Source: Nocardia cyriacigeorgica (GTDB lineage Bacteria; Actinomycetota; Actinomycetes; Mycobacteriales; Mycobacteriaceae). Taken from it: a stretch of DNA of 64,000 nucleotides. Every line of letters begins with the position of its first letter. The first letter of the stretch is position 1. A model generated the notes under the pieces. It did no database searches. It worked only from the letters and a program-made list of their open reading frames with translations, and had not been told where the DNA came from. Of the stretch, positions 55,597 to 64,000 are shown piece after piece. The translations under genes and the position numbers were made by a program. The stretch lies in contig NZ_VBUT01000005.1 in NCBI RefSeq assembly GCF_005863245.1, positions 310,001 to 374,000 of the forward strand, written 5' to 3'.

Positions 55597-55830
55597 TTAC
55601 CGTGCGTGTCCTTCGAGCAGATCGTGCAGGGTCGCGGCTTCTTCGGCGCACGCGCCGCACCCGGCGAGGTGCACGCGCATGGCGAGGTCGTCGTAGTGCG
55701 GGTCGGCGATGCGGCGTTCGACGTATTCGTCGATCCGGTCGAAGCACTCGTCACAGGACAGGTATGGGCTGGTGTCGGCCAGCAGTCCGGTGATGATCTC
55801 GGGGGTCGGTGTGGTGTGCGGATCGGTCAT
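55597..55830 (-). CDS. zf-HC2-type anti-sigma factor, 77 aa
   Basis: A 77-aa protein with the zinc-binding anti-sigma signature: CDECFDRIDEYVERRIADP followed by MRVHLAGCGACAEEAATLHD, i.e. H-x3-C-x2-C. It lacks a membrane segment, so it is a cytosolic ZAS-type anti-sigma factor that would release its sigma factor on thiol oxidation. It overlaps the sigma gene by four bases (ATGA), as is usual for such pairs. Confidence 0.8.
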   Translation of the reverse strand: MTDPHTTPTPEIITGLLADTSPYLSCDECFDRIDEYVERRIADPHYDDLAMRVHLAGCGACAEEAATLHDLLEGHAR

Positions 55831-56476
55831 GAGCTGCTCCGATCGGTGCGGGTTTCGAGATGTCCACCGGCGATGAGGGCGGTTCGCAGTCGGTGCCTGG
55901 CGTCGTGCAGGGTTTTGTAGAGGGCGTTGCGGGTACTGCCCAGGCGTTCGGCGAGCACGTCGATCGGCACCTGCTCGACGACCAGGGCCAGCAGGATGCG
56001 CCGCTGATGCGGGGTGAGGTCGCGGGCGATGGCCGCTGCTATCGCCTGGCCGAGTTCGGTGGCGTCGAAGACGGCCTCCGGTGTCGGCGATTTGTCCGCG
56101 ATCGATGTCAAGGTGTCCGGCAGCAGGATTTCCCGGTGCCGCCAGGCCTGGCGGCGTACCGCGACTCCCGCGTGGTGTACGCCGAATTTGTAGGCCCAGG
56201 TGGTGAATCGGCTGCGGCCCTGGAAGGTCGGGAGTTGGCGCAGTACGGCGATCACGGCGTCGTCGGCGCATTGCTGGGCGAGGTCTTCGAGTTCGGCGGC
56301 GCCCGCTCCGGCCAGCAGGTGGCGTAGCCGCCAGATCTGGTGGCGGGTGGCGCGTAGCAGGACGTCGCGTAGCCGGGCTATGGCGTGGTGTCCGGCGGGA
56401 CCGTCGTCGGTGAGGTCGGTCAGCCATTGCTGGTCGGTTGGTGGGTGTGTGGCGCCGGCGGTGGTGGGGTGCTCAC
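55827..56476 (-). CDS. ECF sigma factor, apparent frameshift near its start
   Basis: Region 2 is AIARLRDVLLRATRHQIWRL, then DDAVIAVLRQLPTFQGRSRF and TTWAYKFGVHHAGVAVRRQ; region 4 is RDLTPHQRRILLALVVEQVP and LAERLGSTRNALYKTLHDAR. Both are well formed and read to TGA 55827. In that frame there is no ATG, GTG or TTG upstream of region 2. A GTG at 56476 that overlaps the stop of the preceding gene (GTGA) is the natural start, but its frame stops after 18 codons. A one-base loss near 56432 would explain this. It is either a recent null mutation, a sequencing error or unusual decoding. Confidence 0.65.
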
Positions 56477-56703
56477 GGCGGGGTCTCGGTTCCGGGCTGC
56501 GGCGCCAGGATGCGCACGGCCAGCTCTGGTGTGCAGCCTCGGTCGACGAGCTGGGAGAGCGCGAGGAGGTCGGAGCCGGGATCGGATGCCACGGCTTCAG
56601 CCAACCACGGTGGGAATCCCGATACCACCAGCCAGCGTCTGCGCCAGTCCAGGATGTCGGCCGGTGCGCATCGGGGGCGTGCTGGGCGCGTTGGAGTGAC
56701 CAT
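56473..56703 (-). CDS. Hypothetical protein, 76 aa
   Basis: A 76-aa protein with a tryptophan-rich N-terminal half (DILDWRRRWLVVSGFPPWLA) and a helical second half (SDLLALSQLVDRGCTPELAV). Its stop overlaps the GTG proposed for the sigma factor, so it is the first gene of that operon. I cannot assign a family; small proteins of this type accompany ECF sigma genes in Nocardia-like genomes, but this is from memory only. Confidence 0.5.
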   Translation of the reverse strand: MVTPTRPARPRCAPADILDWRRRWLVVSGFPPWLAEAVASDPGSDLLALSQLVDRGCTPELAVRILAPQPGTETPP

Positions 56704-56736
56704 GCCCTATTGGTGTCGGTGCGGGGCCGTTTCTTA

Positions 56737-56777
56737 CCGTGTCGCCCGCCGCGGTGGCTGCGCGGCGGGCGACACGG
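56737..56777 (-). terminator. Terminator after the UvrA-like gene
   Basis: CCGTGTCGCCCGCCGCG (56737-56753) and CGCGGCGGGCGACACGG (56761-56777) form a perfect 17-bp stem with a 7-nt loop, 10 bp past the stop. Confidence 0.88.
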
Positions 56778-56787
56778 GGGTGCCTGG

Positions 56788-59193
<2,406 letters not shown>

Positions 59194-59277
59194 CTGTTCG
59201 CGGACACGTGCCGATCGCCGGTGCGGCCGGGCGGTGCTGTGGTGATCGTATGCGGCTGCGGGTGGTTGTGTGCCGAT

Positions 59278-59313
59278 CCCGCCCGCCGGGTGTGGTGGGT
59301 GTCTGCGGGCGGG
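59278..59313 (-). terminator. Terminator after the VOC gene
   Basis: CCCGCCCGC (59278-59286) and GCGGGCGGG (59305-59313) form a perfect 9-bp stem with an 18-nt loop, 10 bp past the VOC stop. Confidence 0.55.
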
Positions 59314-59323
59314 GCCGGTGATG

Positions 59324-59749
59324 TCAGTTGATCTGCTGGATGCGCAGCAGGTTGCCGGAGGGGTCGCGGATGGCGCAGTCGCGGATGCCGTAGGGCTGGT
59401 CGGTGGGTTCCTGGACGACTTCGGCGCCTTTGGCTTGGAGTTGGTCGAAGACGCCGTCGACGTCTTTGGTGGCGAGGTTGAGGCTGGCGTAGGTGCCTTT
59501 GGCCATCATTTCGCTGATGGTGCGGCGTTCGTCGTCGGTGACGCCGGGGTCGGCTTCGGGTGGGTAGAGCACGATGGAGGTGGCGGGCTGGTCGGGCGGG
59601 CCGACGGTGATCCAGTGCATGCCCTGGTAGCCGACGTCGTTGCGGACTTCGAAGCCGAGGACGTCGCGGTAGAAGCCGATGGCGGCTTCGGGGTCGGTGT
59701 GCGGCAGGTAGGTCTGGGCGATGGTGAGGTGGTTGGTCATGCTGGTCAC
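59324..59749 (-). CDS. VOC family (glyoxalase/bleomycin-resistance-like) protein
   Basis: A 141-aa protein with two paired beta-alpha-beta motifs: TDPEAAIGFYRDVLGFEVRN in the first and KDVDGVFDQLQAKGAEVVQE then CAIRDPSGNLLRIQQI in the second. This is the vicinal-oxygen-chelate fold used for metal-bound catalysis or drug binding. The GTG at 59749 lies one base past the AraC stop at 59751, so translation is coupled. Confidence 0.82.
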   Translation of the reverse strand: MTSMTNHLTIAQTYLPHTDPEAAIGFYRDVLGFEVRNDVGYQGMHWITVGPPDQPATSIVLYPPEADPGVTDDERRTISEMMAKGTYASLNLATKDVDGVFDQLQAKGAEVVQEPTDQPYGIRDCAIRDPSGNLLRIQQIN

Positions 59750-59750
59750 G

Positions 59751-60188
59751 CTAATTGCGTGGTGAGAGCGGCGCTTCTCGATTCCTGATCGGTCTGGTGA
59801 CCTTTTTGGCGACGCAGGAGGGCATGCCGTCGGTGTGGGTGGCTTGGCGGCGGTAGGCGCTGGGTGGCATGCCGACGAGTTCGGTGAAGCGGGTGCTGAA
59901 GGTGCCGAGGGATTGGCAGCCGACGGCGAAGCAGACTTCGGTGACGCTGAGTTCGCCTGCGCGCAGCAGGGCCATGGCGCGTTCGATGCGGCGGGTCATC
60001 AGGTAGGAGTACGGGGATTCGCCGTAGGCCTGTTTGAACTGGCGGCTGAGGTGTCCTGCGGACATGTGGGCGTCGCGGGCGAGGGCTTCGACGTCGAGGG
60101 GTTGGGCGTATTCGCGGTCGATGCGGTCGCGGACGCGTCGGAGCCGGGCCAGGTCGCGCAGGTGTTGCTCGGTGGCTGGGGTGCTCAC
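59751..60188 (-). CDS. AraC family transcriptional regulator
   Basis: A 145-aa AraC/XylS regulator made almost only of the DNA-binding domain: RIDREYAQPLDVEALARDAH then MSAGHLSRQFKQAYGESPYS (first helix-turn-helix), and LSVTEVCFAVGCQSLGTFST then RFTELVGMPPSAYRRQ (second). It lacks a separate sensor domain. The GTG at 60188 starts it. It is followed directly by the VOC gene, and the pair resembles a self-contained regulator and resistance/detoxification unit. Confidence 0.87.
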   Translation of the reverse strand: MSTPATEQHLRDLARLRRVRDRIDREYAQPLDVEALARDAHMSAGHLSRQFKQAYGESPYSYLMTRRIERAMALLRAGELSVTEVCFAVGCQSLGTFSTRFTELVGMPPSAYRRQATHTDGMPSCVAKKVTRPIRNREAPLSPRN

Positions 60189-60422
60189 TCTGGTGATGCT
60201 GCCATGTGTTGGCGGTGCTGCCCAGCTTCGCGTGGTCTGGTCTCGGTGGAGGTGGCTTCGATGCGCCGGTGACGTCGTGGTGCGTTCCTGGTTCGGTGCG
60301 TGGTGGTCGTGTGGATGCTGATGTCGGCGACCTTGGTCGGCGCCGCATCAGTGACAGCCGATGCGTTGTTGCAGGCAGTGCTCGCCGACCCGGCGGCTGG
60401 ATCGGGCGTCGGGGACGCGCTG

Positions 60423-60456
60423 GTCACGCACCGCTCCCCCGCGTGCGGTGCGTGAC
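60423..60456 (-). terminator. glpD terminator
   Basis: GTCACGCACCGC (60423-60434) and GCGGTGCGTGAC (60445-60456) form a perfect 12-bp stem with a 10-nt loop, 11 bp past the glpD stop. Confidence 0.82.
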
Positions 60457-60467
60457 GCGAGCGCGGT

Positions 60468-62210
60468 TCAGGCGCCGACCGGTGTGGCGGGGGTGCTTCG
60501 CGAGTCGGGTGCGGTGCGGCGGATGGCGTCGGCGGTGGCGTCGTCGGGTTGGTGCTGGGCGTCGAGTTCGGCGGCGACGCGTGCGGTGTAGCGCTCGATT
60601 TCGCGGGCGATGTCGGTGTGGTCCCAGCCGAGGTGTGGTGCGGCGAGGGCGGCGGCTTCGGCGGCGACGGCGGTGCCGCGGTCGGTGGTTTCGATGGACA
60701 GGTGGGTGCGGCGGGTGAGGATGTCGTCGAGATGCAGGGCGCCTTCGTGGGTGACGGCGTAGACGATCTCGGCGCGCAGGTAGCCGGTGGTGCCGAGGGG
60801 GTCCGCGAGGTGGGGGTCGGTGGTGATGAGGTCGTGGATTTCGGTGATGGCGCTGCCGTAGCGGCCGAGCAGGTGGTCGATGGTGGCGGGTGGGAGTCCC
60901 ATGTCGTCGGCGAGGCGGGCGCGCGACAACGACAGTTCGGTGTAGCCGTGGGCGCCGACGAGCGGGACGGTGTGGGTGCGGGTGGGGCCGATGCGTCGGG
61001 GTAGGCCGGTGATGGCGGCGTCGACGGCGTCGGCGGCCATGACGCGGTAGGTGGTGTATTTGCCGCCGGCGACGAGGACGAGTCCGGGGACGGGGGTGAC
61101 GACGGCGTGTTCGCGCGAGAGTGCGGTGGTCTGGTCGGTGTTGCCGGCGAGCAGCGGGCGCAGGCCGGTGTAGACGCCGACGATGTCGTCGTGGCCGATG
61201 GGGTTTTCCAGTAGCCGGTTGACCTGGGTGAGGATGTAGTCGATGTCGGCGCGGGTGGCGGCAGGGTGGGCCAGGTCGTGGTCCCAGGGGGTGTCGGTGG
61301 TGCCGATGACCCAGTGCTTCTCGCTCCACGGGCACGGGATGACGAACAGCAGGCTCTTGTCGGTTTCGGTGATGAGTCCGGTGGTGGCGTCGATGCGGTC
61401 GCGGGGTACGACGATGTGGACGCCTTTGGAGGTGCGGATCCGGAATTGCGGGGTGGCGTCGAGCATGGCCTGGATCTGGTCGGTCCAGGGGCCTGCGGCG
61501 TTGATGACGCGGGTGGCGCGGATGTCGAAGCGGTGGCCGGTTTCGAGGTCTTCGACGATGGCGCCGGTGATGGTGTCGCCGTCGCGGAGGAAGTCGATGA
61601 CGCGGGTGCTGGATGCGCAGAGGGCGCCGTGGGTGGCGGCGGTGCGGGCCAGCGTCATGGTGTGGCGGGCGTCGTCGATCTGGCCTTCGTAGAAGCTGAC
61701 GCCGCCGCGGATGCGGTCGCGTTTGGCGCCGGGGAATCGGTCGAGGGTGGCGCGGCGGCCGAGGTGGCGGTGGTGGGCGGGGACGCCGCGGCCTGCGCCG
61801 AGGATGTCGTAGACGCCGATGCCGGCTCCGGCCCAGGCGCGGTCGAGGACGGGACGTTCGAGCGGGTAGACGAATTCGACGGGTGTGGCCAGGTGGGGGG
61901 CGAGGGTGTCGAGGATGAGGGAGCGTTCGCGCAGGGCTTCGAAGACGAGGCCGAAGTCGAGTTGTTTGAGGTAGCGCAGGCCGCCGTGGATGAGTTTGGA
62001 GGAGCGGCTGGAGGTGCCGGAGGCGTAGTCGCGGGCTTCGACGAGGCCGACGCGCAGGCCGCGGGTGACGGCGTCGAGGGCGGTGCCCGCGCCGACGACG
62101 CCTGCGCCGATGACGAGGACGTCGAGCTCGGTGCCGGCCATGGTGTGCAGGGCGTGGGCGCGGGTGGTGGGGTTGAGCGGTCGCGGGGTGGTGAGCGCGG
62201 GGGTGGTCAT
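60468..62210 (-). CDS. glpD: Glycerol-3-phosphate dehydrogenase GlpD
   Basis: A 580-aa FAD-dependent membrane-associated dehydrogenase that turns glycerol 3-phosphate into dihydroxyacetone phosphate and feeds electrons to the quinone pool. The N-terminal FAD motif is DVLVIGAGVVGAGTALDAVT, then SGTSSRSSKLIHGGLRYLKQ, VINAAGPWTD and the family's LVLVAGGKYTTYRVMAADA. The C-terminal DAO_C-like domain (LRAEIVYAVTHEGALHLDDI) is complete. It is 25 bp downstream of glpK in the same operon. Confidence 0.94.
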   Translation of the reverse strand: MTTPALTTPRPLNPTTRAHALHTMAGTELDVLVIGAGVVGAGTALDAVTRGLRVGLVEARDYASGTSSRSSKLIHGGLRYLKQLDFGLVFEALRERSLILDTLAPHLATPVEFVYPLERPVLDRAWAGAGIGVYDILGAGRGVPAHHRHLGRRATLDRFPGAKRDRIRGGVSFYEGQIDDARHTMTLARTAATHGALCASSTRVIDFLRDGDTITGAIVEDLETGHRFDIRATRVINAAGPWTDQIQAMLDATPQFRIRTSKGVHIVVPRDRIDATTGLITETDKSLLFVIPCPWSEKHWVIGTTDTPWDHDLAHPAATRADIDYILTQVNRLLENPIGHDDIVGVYTGLRPLLAGNTDQTTALSREHAVVTPVPGLVLVAGGKYTTYRVMAADAVDAAITGLPRRIGPTRTHTVPLVGAHGYTELSLSRARLADDMGLPPATIDHLLGRYGSAITEIHDLITTDPHLADPLGTTGYLRAEIVYAVTHEGALHLDDILTRRTHLSIETTDRGTAVAAEAAALAAPHLGWDHTDIAREIERYTARVAAELDAQHQPDDATADAIRRTAPDSRSTPATPVGA

Positions 62211-62235
62211 CGGGGGTCCTTTGTGGTGGTGGGTA

Positions 62236-63747
62236 TCAGGGGGTGGCCCAGTCGAGGGTGCGGCCGAGGGCTTTGGTCCAGCCGGTGTAGCCGTGGGCGC
62301 GTTGCTGTTCGGTCCAGGTGGGCTGCCAGCGGGTGTCTTCGCGCCAGTGCCGGCGTAGTTCGCCGGTGTCGCGCCAGTAGCCGATGGCCAGGCCTGCGGC
62401 GTAGGCGGCGCCGAGGGCGGTGGTTTCGGTGATGACGGGGCGGCTGACGGGGACGCCGAGGATGTCGGCTTGGATCTGCATGCACAGGTTGTTGGCGGTG
62501 ACGCCGCCGTCGACGCGTAGTACTCGCAGGTCGACGCCGGAGTCGCTGGTCATGGCGTCGATGACGTCGCGGGTTTGGTAGCAGATGGCTTCGAGGGTGG
62601 CGCGGGCGATGTGGGCGTTGGTGGCGTAGCGGGTGAGGCCGACGATGGCGCCGCGGGCGTCGGAGCGCCAGTGCGGGGCGAACAGGCCGGAGAAGGCGGG
62701 CACGAAGTAGACGCCGCCGTTGTCGTCGACTTCGGCGGCGAGGGTTTCGCTGTGGGCGGCGCCGGAGATGATGCCGAGTTGGTCGCGTAGCCATTGGACG
62801 GCGGATCCGGTGACGGCGATGGAGCCTTCGAGGGCGTAGACGGCGGGTTGGTCGCCGAGTTGGTAGCAGACGGTGGTGAGTAGGCCGTTGTTCGATCGGA
62901 CGGGGGTGGTGCCGGTGTTGAGGAGCAGGAAGTTGCCGGTGCCGTAGGTGTTTTTGGCTTGGCCGGGGTCGAAGCAGACCTGGCCGATCATGGCGGCTTG
63001 CTGGTCGCCGACGGCGGCGGTGATGGGGACGGCGGCGGCGAAGGGTCCGTCGGGGTGGGTGTGGCCGTAGTGGGTGGGGTGGGCGGAGGCGGTGATGGCG
63101 GGCAGCATGGTGCGTGGGATGTCGAACAGGGTGAGTAGTTCGTCGTCCCAGTCGAGGGTGTCGAGGTCCATGAGCATGGTGCGGGCGGCGTTGGTGACGT
63201 CGGTGCGGTGGATGCCGCCGCGGGTGCCGCCGGTGAGGTTCCACAGCAGCCAGGTGTCGATGGTGCCGACGAGGGCGTCGCCGCGTTCGGCGGCGGCGCG
63301 CAGGCCGGGTCGGTTGTCGAGGAGCCAGCGGATTTTGCCGCCGGAGAAGTAGGTGGCCGGTGGGAGTCCGGTGCGGTGGCGGATGAGCGGGCCTGCGGTG
63401 GCGTCGAGTTCGGCGGCGATGCGGTCGGTGCGGGTGTCTTGCCAGACGATGGCGTTGTGGTGGGGGCGGCCGGTGTGGCGGTCCCAGATGACGGTGGTTT
63501 CGCGCTGGTTGGTCAGGCCGATGGCGGCGAGGTCGCCGGCGCGTAGGCCGTGGCGGCCGAGGGCGGTCTGGATGACCGCGCAGCTGCGTTCCCAGATTTC
63601 GACGGGGTTGTGTTCGACCCAGCCGGGGCGCGGCAGGATCTGCTGGTGTTCGAGTTGGTGGCCGGCGATGACGGTTCCGGTGTGGTCGAAGACGAGGAAT
63701 CGGGTGCTGGTGGTGCCTTGGTCGAGGGCGCCGATGAGGTCGGTCAT
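62236..63747 (-). CDS. glpK: Glycerol kinase GlpK
   Basis: A 503-aa FGGY kinase. ATP-binding [18 protein letters not shown] at the N-terminus, [18 protein letters not shown], the FGGY signature [18 protein letters not shown] and the C-terminal [19 protein letters not shown]. The [12 protein letters not shown] motif is also present. All catalytic parts are intact. It phosphorylates glycerol to glycerol 3-phosphate. The ATG at 63747 follows CGGAGAACAG. No glpF (facilitator) gene precedes it. Confidence 0.95.
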   Translation of the reverse strand: MTDLIGALDQGTTSTRFLVFDHTGTVIAGHQLEHQQILPRPGWVEHNPVEIWERSCAVIQTALGRHGLRAGDLAAIGLTNQRETTVIWDRHTGRPHHNAIVWQDTRTDRIAAELDATAGPLIRHRTGLPPATYFSGGKIRWLLDNRPGLRAAAERGDALVGTIDTWLLWNLTGGTRGGIHRTDVTNAARTMLMDLDTLDWDDELLTLFDIPRTMLPAITASAHPTHYGHTHPDGPFAAAVPITAAVGDQQAAMIGQVCFDPGQAKNTYGTGNFLLLNTGTTPVRSNNGLLTTVCYQLGDQPAVYALEGSIAVTGSAVQWLRDQLGIISGAAHSETLAAEVDDNGGVYFVPAFSGLFAPHWRSDARGAIVGLTRYATNAHIARATLEAICYQTRDVIDAMTSDSGVDLRVLRVDGGVTANNLCMQIQADILGVPVSRPVITETTALGAAYAAGLAIGYWRDTGELRRHWREDTRWQPTWTEQQRAHGYTGWTKALGRTLDWATP

Positions 63748-63837
63748 CTGTTCTCCGCTGTCCGGGGCTGCCTGCCTCGTCGCAGGAGCGGCCACTGCCG
63801 AACCTAGGAACCGTCGCGGCCGCCGACAACGGGGTGC

Positions 63838-63854
63838 GTTCGACAATGTCGAAC
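63838..63854. promoter_or_regulatory. 17-bp palindrome, probable IclR-type operator
   Basis: GTTCGACAATGTCGAAC has perfect 8-bp arms around one base and sits in the 130-bp gap between glpK and the divergent IclR-type gene. IclR-family operators are short palindromes of this kind. It lies 24 bp before the regulator's start and 91 bp before glpK, so it could control both. Confidence 0.72.
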
Positions 63855-63877
63855 GGTTTGCGCGCTACGGTGGTGGG

Positions 63878-64000
63878 GTGCCGGGAGCGATTCAGTCGAT
63901 CGAACGTGCCGCCGCGATCATGGCGCTGGTGGCGCAGGCGCCGTTCGGTATCGGGGTGACCGAGGTGGCGGGTGCGCTGGCGCTGCCGAAGGCGACCGTG
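63878..64000 (+). CDS. IclR family regulator (GylR-like), 3' end beyond window
   Basis: The first 41 codons from GTG 63878 read IQSIERAAAIMALVAQAPFG then IGVTEVAGALALPKATV, the N-terminal winged helix of IclR-type regulators. Its place beside glpK-glpD matches GylR of Streptomyces, which represses the glycerol operon until glycerol 3-phosphate is present. The C-terminal ligand domain is outside the window. Confidence 0.85.
   Translation, partial: MPGAIQSIERAAAIMALVAQAPFGIGVTEVAGALALPKATV

Overview
The window is high-GC actinobacterial DNA, most likely from Nocardia or a close mycolic-acid-containing relative. The reasons are an antigen-85-type mycolyltransferase, a DUF4254 protein, a cholesterol oxidase of the mycobacterial ChoD type, an AlkB/rubredoxin/rubredoxin reductase operon, furA-katG, two DUF5994 proteins and many GTG starts. 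No rRNA, tRNA or CRISPR array was found. The identification rests on gene content read by eye, not on a database search.

Layout. 1-8.9 kb: a truncated membrane protein, an EEP-family hydrolase, a small protein beside a DUF4254 protein, then an XRE/TPR-type regulator split by an IS256-family element whose ends and 9-bp target duplication can be placed to the base; after it come an APH-type kinase, a LOG-like protein, an antigen-85-like esterase and a HAD-like protein. 9-15 kb: two GMC flavoenzymes (the upstream one choD) with a divergent MerR gene whose likely operator lies inside the choD promoter, and two convergent TetR genes. 15-24.7 kb: exported CocE-type hydrolase, ABC solute-binding lipoprotein, AI-2E family permease, Tat-type GH1 glycosidase, amidase and an orphan tyrosine recombinase. 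24.8-31.6 kb: a redox/sigma block with three ECF41-type (SigJ-like) sigma genes interleaved with an FMN reductase, an NTF2-like protein and two FAD oxidoreductases. 31.8-35.4 kb: alkane hydroxylase operon with divergent TetR gene. 35.4-36.5 kb: three gene remnants side by side. 36.6-50.4 kb: accessory genes (VOC, alpha/beta hydrolase with a leader peptide, Cys-rich coiled-coil protein, SDR/XRE pair, DUF308, S8 protease, PhyH dioxygenase, MDR dehydrogenase, tandem DUF5994). 50.7-54.5 kb: furA-katG and a fourth ECF41 sigma gene. 55-56.7 kb: DoxX and an ECF sigma/zf-HC2 operon whose sigma gene appears frameshifted. 56.8-60.2 kb: a UvrA-like protein without the UvrB-binding domain, then AraC-VOC. 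60.4-64 kb: glpK-glpD with a divergent IclR gene and a palindromic operator.

The most coherent system is the ECF41 regulon. Matches to the family's TGTCACA-N16-CGTC promoter occur at 25944-25970 (minus), 25974-26000 (plus), 26982-27008 (plus), 29274-29300 (plus) and, perfectly, at 54440-54466 (minus). They stand before the FMN reductase operon, the first sigma gene, both FAD oxidoreductases and the distant fourth sigma gene. This suggests a network of several paralogous one-component sigma factors controlling small flavin oxidoreductases.
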